A DNA stretch of 64,000 nt from Mycoplana dimorpha. GTDB taxonomy: Bacteria; Pseudomonadota; Alphaproteobacteria; Rhizobiales; Rhizobiaceae. The DNA lies in the NCBI RefSeq assembly GCF_003046475.1, contig NZ_PZZZ01000006.1, forward strand, positions 225,540-289,539. The letters run 5' to 3'. The position numbers and the translations under genes are program-made. Positions 8,325 through 17,692 of this stretch are shown here, in pieces; within the stretch, counting starts at the first letter, position 1, and every line of letters begins with the position of its first letter. The notes beneath the pieces are model-generated. The model was not told where the DNA came from. It was given only the letters and a program-made list of their open reading frames with translations, and did no database searches.

Positions 8325-10334
8325 ATGCCTCAGACGAACCCGAACCGCTTCGACCCCGTCCAGCAGGCCGCCGACATGCTGGAACTCGGCGTCTGCTACT
8401 ACCCGGAGCAGTGGCCGCGGGCGAAATGGGAGGAGGATGCGCGCCGCATGGTCGAGCTCGGCCTCGCCTGGGTGCGCATCGGCGAATTCGCCTGGGCCCA
8501 TATCGAGCCCCGGCCGGGCGAATTCCACTGGAAGTCGATGGACGAGGCAGTCGACGTGCTCGGCAAGGCGGGACTGAAGGTCATCCTGGGGACGCCGACT
8601 GCGGCGCCGCCGAAATGGCTCGTGGATCGCCATCCCGACATCCTGCCGGTCGACGTAAAGGGCGTGGTGCGCAAGTTCGGCGCACGCCGGCACTATTGCT
8701 TCTCCAGCCGCCGCTATCGCATCGAGGCCGCCCGCATCGTCGAGGCGATGGCGGCGCGCTACGGCGCCAATCCGTTCGTTCATGCCTGGCAGACGGATAA
8801 CGAATACGGCGACCACGACACGATCCACAGCTATTCGGACGAGGCCCGGCGCGCCTTTCGGGAATGGCTCGCGGCGCGCTACGGCACGATCGAGGCGCTG
8901 AACCAGGCGTGGGGCACGTCGTTCTGGGCCATGCACTACAACGGCTTCGACGAGATCGACCTGCCCAACAATCTCGTCGAGGAGCCGAGCCCGACCCATC
9001 TGGTCGACTACATGCGCTTCTCCTCCGACCAGGTTAAGAGCTTCAACAAGGCGCAGGTCGACATCATCCGCCGGCATTCGCCGGGACGGCCGGTGACGCA
9101 CAATTTCATGTCGCAGAACACCGACTTCAACCACTACAAGGTCGGTGAGGACATCGACGTCGCCTCCTGGGACGTCTACCCGATGGGTGGGCTGCTGAAC
9201 GGCCGGCTGTCGGCGGAGGACAAGGCCCGTTACCTGCGCGTCGGCGACCCCGACCAGACCGCCTTCAACCACGACCTCTATCGCGCCGTCGGGCGCGGCC
9301 GCGTCTGGGTGATGGAGCAGCAGCCGGGGCCGGTCAACTGGGCAGCCCACAACCAGGCGCCAGCGGATGGCATGGTGCGGCTTTGGACCTGGCTCGCCTA
9401 TGCGCACGGCGTCGACATGGTCTCCTACTTCCGCTGGCGACAGGCGCCGTTCGCGCAGGAACAGTTCCACGCCGGCCTGCTGCTTCCCGACAGCGAGACC
9501 GACCAGGGCTATCTGGAAGTGGCCCAGGTCATCGAGGAGATGAAGCGTATTCCGCGCGGCGAGGCCCGCGAAAAGGCGAAGGTCGCGATCGTGCTCGATT
9601 ACGAATCCCGCTTTGCGACGCGCGCCCTGCCGCAGGGGCGCGGCTATGCCGGCGCGGCCATTGCCCTCGACTGGTATTCCGCCGTCGCCCGCCTCGGCGT
9701 CGATGTCGACATCATCGGCCAGCACTCTGACCTAGCCGGCTACGCGCTGGTGCTGGCACCCGATCTCGTTATCGTCGATCCCGATTTCGTGGCGCGGCTC
9801 AAGGCCTCCGACGCAAAAATCCTGTTCGGACCGAGAAGCGGCAGCAAGACCCGTGACATGCACATCCCCGAAAACCTGCCGCCGCGACCGCTTTGCGACC
9901 TCATCGACCTCCGCGTCACCCGCGTCGAGTCGCTGCCGGACTTTCATGATGAGCGGGTGCTGCACGGCAACTCGAGCTATCCGGTCGGCACCTGGCGTGA
10001 AACCGTTTGCACCGGCGAGACGGTGCTCGCCACGTTCGAAGGAGCCTACCGCAACGGATCGCCCGCCCTGGTCGGCAACGAAAAGGCGCGCTATCTGGCA
10101 ACCCTGCCGCAGGGCGAGTTCCTGTTGAAGCTCATCGGCGAGGCGCTCGCATGGGCCGGCGTCGAAACGCTGCCGGATCTCGGCGACCTGCGCGTCGCCC
10201 GGCGCGGCCGCCTGCACTTCGCCTTCAACTACGGCCCCGCGCCGGCGGCGGTGCCGGCGAAGCCCGGCGCGACCTTCCTGGTCGGCGAAAGCCTGCTGGC
10301 ACCGGCCGACGTGGCGATCTGGACGGTCGATTGA
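8325..10334 (+). CDS. Beta-galactosidase, GH42 family
   Basis: This is a 669-residue glycoside hydrolase of family 42, without a signal peptide and so presumably cytoplasmic. The N-terminus has LGVCYYPEQWPRAKWEEDAR, the GH42 signature. WQTDNEYGDHDT holds the acid/base Glu (E160), and VWVMEQQPGPVNW holds the nucleophile Glu (E331). A beta-galactosidase trimerisation-like domain follows (VAIVLDYES onward). The reading frame is open far upstream through the LacI gene. I place the start at ATG 8325, where the GH42 homology begins and AAAGGA lies nearby. It probably releases galactose from an imported small galactoside, under the LacI regulator next door. Confidence 0.92.
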   Translation: MPQTNPNRFDPVQQAADMLELGVCYYPEQWPRAKWEEDARRMVELGLAWVRIGEFAWAHIEPRPGEFHWKSMDEAVDVLGKAGLKVILGTPTAAPPKWLVDRHPDILPVDVKGVVRKFGARRHYCFSSRRYRIEAARIVEAMAARYGANPFVHAWQTDNEYGDHDTIHSYSDEARRAFREWLAARYGTIEALNQAWGTSFWAMHYNGFDEIDLPNNLVEEPSPTHLVDYMRFSSDQVKSFNKAQVDIIRRHSPGRPVTHNFMSQNTDFNHYKVGEDIDVASWDVYPMGGLLNGRLSAEDKARYLRVGDPDQTAFNHDLYRAVGRGRVWVMEQQPGPVNWAAHNQAPADGMVRLWTWLAYAHGVDMVSYFRWRQAPFAQEQFHAGLLLPDSETDQGYLEVAQVIEEMKRIPRGEAREKAKVAIVLDYESRFATRALPQGRGYAGAAIALDWYSAVARLGVDVDIIGQHSDLAGYALVLAPDLVIVDPDFVARLKASDAKILFGPRSGSKTRDMHIPENLPPRPLCDLIDLRVTRVESLPDFHDERVLHGNSSYPVGTWRETVCTGETVLATFEGAYRNGSPALVGNEKARYLATLPQGEFLLKLIGEALAWAGVETLPDLGDLRVARRGRLHFAFNYGPAPAAVPAKPGATFLVGESLLAPADVAIWTVD

Positions 10335-10353
10335 GCCGGATCGGCGGGACGCG

Positions 10354-10369
10354 AGCGGGCAATCCCGCT
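10354..10369 (+). terminator. Hairpin after GH42 gene
   Basis: AGCGGG-caat-CCCGCT forms a 6-bp stem 20 bp after the galactosidase stop. Outer bases GCG/CGC could extend it across a 3-nt bulge. There is no T-run, so a terminator role is only suggested. Confidence 0.3.
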
Positions 10370-10550
10370 CTTCGCGCAGACCAGGCGCGCGTCCATCGCG
10401 GAACCGGTCCGGGTGTGCAAGGCTCACGCGGCATGCCCGAGGGCTCCCACTGACGCTGCCGGTTGCGACGGTGGCAGCAGCGAGTACGCATCCCCAGTCC
10501 GAACCGGGCCCTCGAGCTGTGTCAGACCTCGCACCTGCGACGGAGCCAGC

Positions 10551-11900
10551 TCAGCGGGCGATGCCCAGGGGCAGGGTGAAGGCCCAGCTGGACCTGCCGG
10601 CCTGCGGCGGGATCGGCGGGAAGGGGGCGGCGCGCCGCACGACGGCGAGAGCGGCCTCGTCGAGTTCGGGCGAGCCGGAACCGCGGACGATCCGGATCCT
10701 GCCGACCCCGCCGCTGGCATCCACCACGAACGACACCCGCACGTCGCTGCGGGCCTTGGTCCGCGCCAGGCTTGAAATGCCGCGCACCGCCCGCCGCAGC
10801 CTGGCGGCCACCTTGCCGGGATAGTTGGACACGGCAGCGTTGCCGGCGGCCGATGCCGCCCCGCCTTTCGACGCGCTCACGGTCGTGCCGCCGGCCTCGC
10901 CCTGGGCGGCGCCGCGCCGTGCGTCGGCCTCGCTGTTGCCGCCGGAACCGGACTTGGGCCTTTGCGCAGCCGCTTTCGGCGGGGCCCGTTCGGCCTTTCT
11001 CTCGCGCTTCCTGGCGGGCTTCTTTCGAGGCTGCTCCGCCTTTGCCACAACCATTTTCTCGAAGGGCGCCGGCTTGACCGTTTCGGCCACGACGCGCTCG
11101 CCGGTCGCACCCTCTTTGGCCTCCGCGCTTTCGATCGGCTTTGCGCCAGCGGGCTCCGGCTGCTCCGGCACCTGCCCGGCAGGTAAGGGAACGGCGGTCT
11201 CGTCCTCGATGGGTTGAAGCGCGGTCAAGATTTCGGGGGCAGGATTGGCTGCGGCCCCGTACGGCACTTCCTTGATGGACTCGGCCGCCGCCCGCTCGAC
11301 CACCGGCGTGACCGGTTCCGGCTCGACTGCGACCGCTTCAGCGGGCGGCGCGACCGGCGTTTCCACGGTCACCGCCGCTTCCGCCACCTCGGCCTCGACC
11401 GGCTCCGCCGCCTCCGCCGCCGGGACGGATGCGGCGGTGACCGTCTGGACCGGCTTGGGCTCCAGCATGCTCACCAGCGTGATCCGGACAGCCGGCATTT
11501 CAGAGGATGCGCCCGCTGCGCTCTGGTCGTTTGGGGCATTTCCAAGCAGCATCACGCCAGCCTGCTCGGAACCTGCGATCATCACCGCGTCGTGGGTTTC
11601 GGCCAGCAGGAAGGCGGCAGTGGCGAGATGCAGTAGGCAGGAGGCGACCAGGGCTGCCTTCCACTTGCGCCGCTGCTCCGCCGGCCGGGTTCGGCTGTCG
11701 AGCGGCTCGCCGGGGGCGGTGCCAAGCGTGGCACTCGCTGGCGTCAGCGTTGTGCGCTCCAGGCTGTCGCCACGGCCCCAAGGCAGCGCCCCGCCGCGGA
11801 TGAGAATGCGGGGATCATCCGGTTCCGCCGGCATGGCGCCGAACCTGTCCATAGACCAGGCCAGGCCCTGTGTGGAAAAGGCGGGATCCAGATATGCCAT
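10551..11900 (-). CDS. tonB: TonB family energy transducer
   Basis: This is a 449-residue TonB-like protein. A ~80-residue cytoplasmic part precedes one membrane segment (about 82-100, AALVASCLLHLATAAFLLA). A long Pro/Ala/Glu-rich and Lys-rich linker (about 130-330) follows. The C-terminal TonB domain contains YPGKVAARLRRAV, FVVDASGGVGRIRIVRGSGS and PFPPIP. It carries proton-motive energy from ExbBD to outer-membrane receptors. It lies 47 bp downstream of the heme receptor gene on the same strand, so it probably serves that receptor. No exbB or exbD is visible in the window. The long N-terminal cytoplasmic part is common in rhizobial TonBs. Confidence 0.88.
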   Translation of the reverse strand: MAYLDPAFSTQGLAWSMDRFGAMPAEPDDPRILIRGGALPWGRGDSLERTTLTPASATLGTAPGEPLDSRTRPAEQRRKWKAALVASCLLHLATAAFLLAETHDAVMIAGSEQAGVMLLGNAPNDQSAAGASSEMPAVRITLVSMLEPKPVQTVTAASVPAAEAAEPVEAEVAEAAVTVETPVAPPAEAVAVEPEPVTPVVERAAAESIKEVPYGAAANPAPEILTALQPIEDETAVPLPAGQVPEQPEPAGAKPIESAEAKEGATGERVVAETVKPAPFEKMVVAKAEQPRKKPARKRERKAERAPPKAAAQRPKSGSGGNSEADARRGAAQGEAGGTTVSASKGGAASAAGNAAVSNYPGKVAARLRRAVRGISSLARTKARSDVRVSFVVDASGGVGRIRIVRGSGSPELDEAALAVVRRAAPFPPIPPQAGRSSWAFTLPLGIAR

Positions 11901-11947
11901 GACGCCCCGTGCCCCGCTCAGACGCTAGAAGCCGTCTTCATGGTTGG

Positions 11948-14182
11948 TCAGCCTCCAAATCGCATGGTCGCCGCCAGCTTGATGGTCACGCCCGGCTCGA
12001 AGACCGGGGTCGTGACCGTGACGTTCAGCGGGTTGACGTAGTTGACGTCGAAGAGGTTATCGACGCGGAAGTCGAGCTTCAGGTTGTCGCTGGCCTGGTA
12101 GCTGGCGAAGGTGTTGACGAGGGTGAAGTCCTCGGCAATCGGATTGCCCTTCGGCTTGCCGTTGTACTGCACCTCGCCGCCGACCGTCAGGCGGTCATCG
12201 AGGAACCGGAAGCCGAGCTGGGCCGTGACCTGCGAGGAGGGGATCGTCGCCAGGTCGGCGCGCACGCCGGCAAAGGAGACGGTGTAGCCCTCGATGAGCG
12301 AGGCCGACAGGCCGGCAAAGCCCCAGCCGGCGTCGTAGACGCTCTCGAACTCGAAGCCGCGGATCTTCGCATTGGCGAAGTTCTGGTGCTGGAAGCAGGT
12401 GGGGACGTAGAAGCCGCCGGGCACGAAGACCGGCGGCAGGCCGGGGATGAACGGGCATCCCGGCTGGCCGGCGCTGAGGTTGGCGCCGTCAATGTAGTCG
12501 TCGACGTCATTGTTGAAGTAGGCGGCCTTGAGGCGAAGCGCATCGTCGTCCGCGAACACGCCGTCGGCCTTGTAGTTGGCGCCGAATTCCCAAGTCTTGC
12601 CCGTTTCCGGCCGCAGGGCCGGGTTGGGCAGGAAGGGGAACACCACGCCGGCCGGATGCAGGCCGCTGATCAGCGTCTCGCTCAGCGACGGCGAGCGATA
12701 GCCTTCCGCATAGGTGCCGTAGAACTGCAGCCCTTCCAGAGCGGGGCCGTTGAACGGCGAGACGCCGAGGCTGATGCGCGGCGACAGCCGGTCGCCCGAG
12801 GCATTGGTGTCGTCGCCCTTCAGGCTATAGCTGTCGTAGCGCAGCCCGGCGATGACCTCCAGCCACTCCCAGGAGACCTTGTCCTGGATGTACGCGCCGG
12901 AAACACGACGCTTGCCAGAAGGCGTGTAGAAGTTGTCGCCGCCCGCAGTACCAGTGGTGTCGACGTCGTCGCTCACCCAGTCGCCGCCATAGGTCAGCTC
13001 ATGCGCGAACTGGCCGGTGTCGAAGCGGGACGTGTTCCAGATGTCGAAGCCGGTGGTGCCGACATCGTAGTTCGCCTTTGAGCCGATCGGGAGCACCACC
13101 GGAAGGCCGGTCGCGGGATCGAAGCGTCCGCCGACCGGCACCAGGCTGGTCTGCTCGAGCCTGGTGCCGTTGAACGATCCGTTGATGTGCAGGTCGAGCC
13201 AGCTCCGGTCGTCGTCGGTGATGTTGTAGCGGGCGGTGAAGGTGTTCTGCTTGAGGTCGACGTCGTAAGCCGGCGCGCCGCCGCTGAATTGGTTCCACTG
13301 GTCGCTGGCGCCGACCCAGCCGAGCTTCAGCTCGCTGTTGTCGGTCGGCAGGATGGTGGTCTTGAGCAGGCCGCCCAGCACTTCGAAGCCGCTGCCGTCG
13401 ACCCGGTCGCCGTCGCCGTCCTTGTAGGCGCCGTAGTCGCGGTAGACGATGTTCCCCAGCGCATCGATGTTGTCATTGAAGCGGTAGGCGCCGGTGGCGC
13501 TGGTGGTCCAGCCCTGGCCGTTGCTCTCGTAGCCCTGGGTGGCGGACGCGGCCCAGTTCTCGTCCGGCTTGAGGAAATCGGCCGCGTCCTTCGTCTCGAA
13601 GAAGACGACGCCGCCAATGGCGCCGGAGCCGTAGGTGTTGGCGACCGGGCCGCGGATCACGTCCACCGACTTAACCAACTCGGGATCGAGGTAGAACGTC
13701 GATTGGGTGCCATGACCGGAGCGCTGGAAATCCTGGCGCGCCCCGTCGACGATCACGGCGACACGGCCATAATCCTGCAGACCGCGAATGTTGACGGAGG
13801 AGGCCGTCCGCTGGGAATCGGCCTGCATTGTTACGCCCGGTACGCCGAACAGCATCTCGTTCGGGGTGGCCGCCATGCGCCGGTCGAGTTGCTCCTGGTC
13901 GACATGGCTGGAGGAGGAAGGGCTTTCGATGGCCGTTTCACCGATGCGGCTTGTCAGCATCATCTTGTCGAGCAGCGTGGCGCCGGATTCATCCGGCTTA
14001 CTCGCTTCGGCCTGCTCGACCTGTTCGTCTTGCTCGCCCAGCGGAACCACCTGCTGTGCGTGCGCCGATCCCGCCATCAAAGCGGCCGCCGCCACGCCTG
14101 CCAAAAGCGCGGTCAGTCCGCTCGTCGCCCTACGGCTCTCCGGTCCGGATGCACCGGCCCATGCCCAATTTGCCAACCCCAT
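11948..14182 (-). CDS. hmuR: TonB-dependent heme/hemoglobin receptor
   Basis: This is a ~744-residue outer-membrane receptor. The signal peptide has a long n-region and ends LMAGSAHAQQ. A plug domain follows with TPNEMLFGVPGVTMQ, SVNIRGLQDYGRVAVIVDGA and DVIRGPVANTYGSGAIGG. The barrel includes YAEGYRSPSLSETLISGLHP and NPALRPETG, the FRAP/NPxL-like region of heme receptors. It ends in TMRFGG, not the usual terminal Phe/Trp. I chose ATG 14182 because GGAG lies 10 nt upstream; an in-frame ATG at 14212 lacks a ribosome site. It is divergent from hmuPSTUV across a candidate iron box and resembles rhizobial ShmR/HmuR. Confidence 0.9.
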   Translation of the reverse strand: MGLANWAWAGASGPESRRATSGLTALLAGVAAAALMAGSAHAQQVVPLGEQDEQVEQAEASKPDESGATLLDKMMLTSRIGETAIESPSSSSHVDQEQLDRRMAATPNEMLFGVPGVTMQADSQRTASSVNIRGLQDYGRVAVIVDGARQDFQRSGHGTQSTFYLDPELVKSVDVIRGPVANTYGSGAIGGVVFFETKDAADFLKPDENWAASATQGYESNGQGWTTSATGAYRFNDNIDALGNIVYRDYGAYKDGDGDRVDGSGFEVLGGLLKTTILPTDNSELKLGWVGASDQWNQFSGGAPAYDVDLKQNTFTARYNITDDDRSWLDLHINGSFNGTRLEQTSLVPVGGRFDPATGLPVVLPIGSKANYDVGTTGFDIWNTSRFDTGQFAHELTYGGDWVSDDVDTTGTAGGDNFYTPSGKRRVSGAYIQDKVSWEWLEVIAGLRYDSYSLKGDDTNASGDRLSPRISLGVSPFNGPALEGLQFYGTYAEGYRSPSLSETLISGLHPAGVVFPFLPNPALRPETGKTWEFGANYKADGVFADDDALRLKAAYFNNDVDDYIDGANLSAGQPGCPFIPGLPPVFVPGGFYVPTCFQHQNFANAKIRGFEFESVYDAGWGFAGLSASLIEGYTVSFAGVRADLATIPSSQVTAQLGFRFLDDRLTVGGEVQYNGKPKGNPIAEDFTLVNTFASYQASDNLKLDFRVDNLFDVNYVNPLNVTVTTPVFEPGVTIKLAATMRFGG

Positions 14183-14304
14183 TGCAGTCGAACTCCAAAA
14201 TCTTCGTTGCATGCTGGCTGGCCATGGCTTGCTCGCATTTCTGGTTAGATCCGGTAACTTAAATCTTGACTCCGTTAGTCCGGTATTGCAGTGACTAGTA
14301 AACA

Positions 14305-14319
14305 TGATTATTGAAGTCA
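14305..14319. promoter_or_regulatory. Candidate iron-responsive operator (RirA-type)
   Basis: TGATTATTGAAGTCA fits TGA-N9-TCA, the iron-responsive operator described for RirA in rhizobia. It lies in the AT-richer divergent region between the heme receptor (start 14182) and hmuP (start 14387), where iron control is expected. I saw no convincing Irr-type ICE box here. Confidence 0.5.
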
Positions 14320-14386
14320 ACAAATGATTTGGATTTCCGCGGGCCGGTTTCCAAAGCCCGCTTCTTCCCCGCAGGAGCCGATCCGG

Positions 14387-14596
14387 ATGAACACGCACGA
14401 TCCAGACGATGTCCGCCCCCGGACCCGTCGCGTCGAAACGCAAGCGCCGATGCGCGCCGAACGCATCCCGGTTTCGGTCAGGACCCTGCCTTCGGACACC
14501 CTTTTCCAGGGCGAGCATGAGATCGGCATCGAGCACCGCGGCGCGCTCTACCGGCTCAAGATCACCCGACAGGGCAAGCTCATTCTCAACAAGTAA
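14387..14596 (+). CDS. hmuP: Hemin uptake protein HemP/HmuP
   Basis: This is a 69-residue HemP/HmuP family protein. The diagnostic C-terminal half reads VRTLPSDTLFQGEHEIGIEH followed by RGALYRLKITRQGKLILNK. ATG 14387 has AGGAG 9 nt upstream; a longer frame from 14324 has no such site. HmuP in Bradyrhizobium is reported as a co-activator needed for heme-receptor expression, and the first position in an hmuPSTUV operon is typical. The stop is 9 nt before hmuS. Confidence 0.9.
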   Translation: MNTHDPDDVRPRTRRVETQAPMRAERIPVSVRTLPSDTLFQGEHEIGIEHRGALYRLKITRQGKLILNK

Positions 14597-14605
14597 GGTG
14601 TAGAC

Positions 14606-15667
14606 ATGGACCAGCGCGAAAGACCCGGCCCCGACGCGATCAGGCAGGCACGCTCAGAAAATTTAAAGATGCGCGAGCGCGATCTCGCAGCCCAGATGGG
14701 CATCACCGAGGCCGAGTTGCTTGCGGCTCATTGCGGCGACGGCGTCGTCCGCCTGGAAGCGCGCGCCAACGATCTGCTGACCGGCATGGAGGCCGTCGGC
14801 GAGGTCATGGCGCTGACCCGCAACGACAGCGCGGTGCACGAGAAGATCGGCGTCTACGACAAGATCGTCACCGGCGAGCACGCCGCGCTGGCGCTTGGGG
14901 AGAACATCGACCTGCGCATCTTCCCGAAGATCTGGACGCATGGCTTTGCGGTGGAGAAGCGCGACGGCGACGAGATCCGGCGCAGCCTGCAGTTCTTCGA
15001 TGCGGCGGGCGATGCCGTGCACAAGGTGCATCTGCGCCCGTCTTCCGATCTCTCCGCCTACCAGCAATTGGTCGCCCGGCTGCAATCGGCCGACCAGTCA
15101 ACGGCGATCGCCGTGGAGCCGCCGCCGGCCGACATGGACACCGAGGTCGCCGACACGCCGACCGATGCAGAAACGCTGCGCGAGGGCTGGAGCAAGCTCA
15201 CCGACGTGCACCAGTTCTTCGGCATGCTGCGCAAGATGAAGCTCGGCCGCCGGCAGGCGGTGCGCATGGTCGGCGCCGAGTATGCCACGCAGCTCGAAAC
15301 CGGCGCCGCATCGCTGATGTTCGAGCGGGTCGTGACGGCCGAATTGCCGATCATGTGCTTCGTCGGCAATCGCGGCTGCATCCAGATCCATTCCGGTCCG
15401 GTCAGGAACATCAAGCCGATGGGTCCGTGGCTCAACGTGATGGACGAGACCTTCCACCTGCACCTGCGCACCGATCACGTCGCCGAGACATGGCTGGTGC
15501 GCAAGCCGACCAAGGACGGCCACGTGACCTCGCTCGAACTCTACGACGCGAACGGGCGGATGATCATCCAGTTTTTCGGCCAGCGCCATGAAGGCGAAGC
15601 CGAGCGGGCCGACTGGCGTGCCCTGGCCGAAAACCTGCCGCGCCTTGCCGCGCCGATTGCGGCCTAG
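14606..15667 (+). CDS. hmuS: Hemin-degrading factor HmuS/HemS
   Basis: This is a 353-residue cytoplasmic heme-binding or heme-degrading protein with two related halves (HemS fold). The N-terminus has RQARSENLKMRERDLAAQMG and EAELLAAHCGDGVV. Each half has a matching pattern: residues near 80-120 (GEHAALALGENIDLRIFPKI) and residues near 260-300 (FVGNRGCIQIHSGPVRNI then MGPWLNVMDETFHLHLR). It receives heme from HmuTUV and either releases iron or passes heme on. It sits second in the heme operon, between hmuP and hmuT. Confidence 0.92.
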   Translation: MDQRERPGPDAIRQARSENLKMRERDLAAQMGITEAELLAAHCGDGVVRLEARANDLLTGMEAVGEVMALTRNDSAVHEKIGVYDKIVTGEHAALALGENIDLRIFPKIWTHGFAVEKRDGDEIRRSLQFFDAAGDAVHKVHLRPSSDLSAYQQLVARLQSADQSTAIAVEPPPADMDTEVADTPTDAETLREGWSKLTDVHQFFGMLRKMKLGRRQAVRMVGAEYATQLETGAASLMFERVVTAELPIMCFVGNRGCIQIHSGPVRNIKPMGPWLNVMDETFHLHLRTDHVAETWLVRKPTKDGHVTSLELYDANGRMIIQFFGQRHEGEAERADWRALAENLPRLAAPIAA

Positions 15668-15677
15668 GAGGCGAGCG

Positions 15678-16574
15678 ATGAAAGTCCTGCATGGACTGGC
15701 GCTGGGACTGGCGCTGGCCGGCGCCCTCGGCCTGTCGGCCCTGGCGGCGGACACCGCTTCGGCTGCCGATGATGCGGAGGCGTTCGCCGACACCTCGCGC
15801 ATCGCCGCGATCGGCGGCTCGGTCACCGAGATCGTGTTTGCGCTGGGCGAGGAGAGCCATCTCGTCGCCCGCGATGCGACCAGCCTCTATCCGGAGGCGG
15901 CGCTCAAGCTGCCCGACCTGGGCTACATGCGCCAGCTTTCCCCCGAAGGCGTGCTTTCGGTGAACCCGACCGGCATCCTCGCCCTGCAGGGCAGCGGCCC
16001 GCCGCAGGCGATCCAGGTGCTGAAGACGGCGAGCGTCCCCTATATCGAGGTGCCCGAAAGTTTCGACCGCGAGGGCGTCCTCGCGCGCATCCGCGTCATC
16101 GGCAAGGCGCTGGGCGTCGAGGCAAAGGCCGAGACGCTCGCAGCCGAGGTGGACGCCAAGCTGAAGGCCGCCGAGGGCCGCACGGCCGGCATGGCGGAGC
16201 GCAAGCGGGTGCTGTTCGCGCTGTCGCTGGCCGGCGGCAGGGTGCTGGCCTCGGGCTCCGGCACGGCGGCGGACGGCATGATCCGGCTGGCCGGCGGCGT
16301 CAATGCCGTCGAGGGCTACCAGGGCTACAAGCAGCTCTCCGACGAGGCGATCGTCTCCGCCCGACCCGACGTGGTGCTGGTGGTGGATCATGCCGGACCC
16401 GGCATTTTCGACTCCGACCTGCTCGCCCATCCTGCCATCGCCCAGACCCCGGCCGGCGCCGCCCGCAGGCTGGTGCGCATGGACGGCAGCTATCTGCTGG
16501 GCTTCGGCCCACGCACCGCCGACGCCGTCAACGATCTGGCCGCCGCTCTCTACGGCGACCAGGCCAGCCGCTGA
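15678..16574 (+). CDS. hmuT: Heme ABC transporter substrate-binding protein
   Basis: This is a 298-residue periplasmic heme-binding protein of the BtuF/FhuD-like class. The signal peptide starts MKVLHGLALGLALAGALGLS and ends near residue 29. Mature landmarks are RIAAIGGSVTEIVFALGEES, YMRQLSPEGVLSVNP and PDVVLVVDHAGPG. ATG 15678 has AGGAGG upstream and gives the signal peptide; the upstream in-frame ATG is inside hmuS. The stop lies 13 nt before hmuU. It binds heme released by the TonB-dependent receptor. Confidence 0.92.
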   Translation: MKVLHGLALGLALAGALGLSALAADTASAADDAEAFADTSRIAAIGGSVTEIVFALGEESHLVARDATSLYPEAALKLPDLGYMRQLSPEGVLSVNPTGILALQGSGPPQAIQVLKTASVPYIEVPESFDREGVLARIRVIGKALGVEAKAETLAAEVDAKLKAAEGRTAGMAERKRVLFALSLAGGRVLASGSGTAADGMIRLAGGVNAVEGYQGYKQLSDEAIVSARPDVVLVVDHAGPGIFDSDLLAHPAIAQTPAGAARRLVRMDGSYLLGFGPRTADAVNDLAAALYGDQASR

Positions 16575-16587
16575 AGCAGGCGGCGAG

Positions 16588-17682
16588 ATGGCAAACCCGT
16601 CGCTCGCCGGCCCGGCCGGCATGATCGCGCGCCCTGCCGGTGATCGTTCCGGCCGCGCCCTCCTGACGCTGGCCGTGCTTGCGGCGGGGCTCGTCGTGGT
16701 GGCGCTGTTCAGCCTCACCTCCGGCGCCTCGGATGCTTCGGCGCTCGGCGTGCTACGGCACTGGTTCGCCGGCGCGCCCGCCGATGCGCTGAGCGCGCGC
16801 GACCGCCTCATCATCTACGACATCCGCCTGCCGCGCGTCGTCATGGGCATGCTGGTGGGGGCGGCGCTGGCCGTCTCGGGTGCGGTCATGCAGGGCCTGT
16901 TCCGCAACCCGCTCGCCGATCCCGGCCTTGTCGGCGTTTCCGCCGGCGCCGGGCTCGGCGCGGTGTCGGTGATCGTGCTGGGCACCACATCGCTCGCCCC
17001 GCTCACGGCCCTGCTCGGCCCAGCGGCGCTGCCGCTCGCCGCCTTCTCCGGCGGCCTTGCCGCCACCTTGATCCTTTATCGCGTCGCCACCCGCCAGGGC
17101 CGCACCTCCGTCGCCACCATGCTGCTGGCGGGCATTGCGCTGGCGGCGCTCGCCATGGCGCTGACCGGGCTGCTGGTGTTCATCGCCGACGACCGGCAAT
17201 TGCGCGACCTGACCTTCTGGCAACTCGGTTCGCTGGCCGGCGCCACCTGGCAGAAGCTCGCGGCGGCCGCCGTCGTTATCCTGCCGGCGCTGGCGGCCAT
17301 GCCCTTCCTCGCCCGTGGCCTCAACGCGCTGGCGCTGGGCGAGGCAACCGCCGCCCATCTCGGCGTGCCGGTGCAGCGGCTGAAATACGCCGCCATCGTC
17401 AACGTGTCGGCCGCCGTCGGCGCCACCGTGGCGATCAGCGGCGGCATCGGCTTTGTCGGCATCGTCGTGCCGCATGTGCTGCGCCTCGTCGTCGGCCCGG
17501 ACAACCGCTACCTGCTGCCGGGTTCGGCGCTGCTGGGCGCGGCCCTGCTGCTGCTCGCCGATGCGTTCGCGCGCACGGTGGTGGCACCGGCCGAACTGCC
17601 GATCGGCATCGTCACCGCGGCGATCGGCGGGCCGTTCTTCCTTTGGATCCTGCTGCGCCGGCGCGGCATCATCGACCTGTGA
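16588..17682 (+). CDS. hmuU: Heme ABC transporter permease
   Basis: This is a 364-residue FecCD-family permease with about ten membrane segments. Landmarks are RLPRVVMGMLVGAALAVSGA, MQGLFRNPLADPGLVGVSAG and GFVGIVVPHVLRLVVGPDNR, all hallmarks of iron-chelate/heme/B12 permeases. ATG 16588 starts just after hmuT and precedes the hydrophobic N-terminus; the same frame is open further back inside hmuT. A homodimer with two HmuV subunits is expected. Confidence 0.93.
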   Translation: MANPSLAGPAGMIARPAGDRSGRALLTLAVLAAGLVVVALFSLTSGASDASALGVLRHWFAGAPADALSARDRLIIYDIRLPRVVMGMLVGAALAVSGAVMQGLFRNPLADPGLVGVSAGAGLGAVSVIVLGTTSLAPLTALLGPAALPLAAFSGGLAATLILYRVATRQGRTSVATMLLAGIALAALAMALTGLLVFIADDRQLRDLTFWQLGSLAGATWQKLAAAAVVILPALAAMPFLARGLNALALGEATAAHLGVPVQRLKYAAIVNVSAAVGATVAISGGIGFVGIVVPHVLRLVVGPDNRYLLPGSALLGAALLLLADAFARTVVAPAELPIGIVTAAIGGPFFLWILLRRRGIIDL

Positions 17683-17692
17683 GGAGCCTGCG

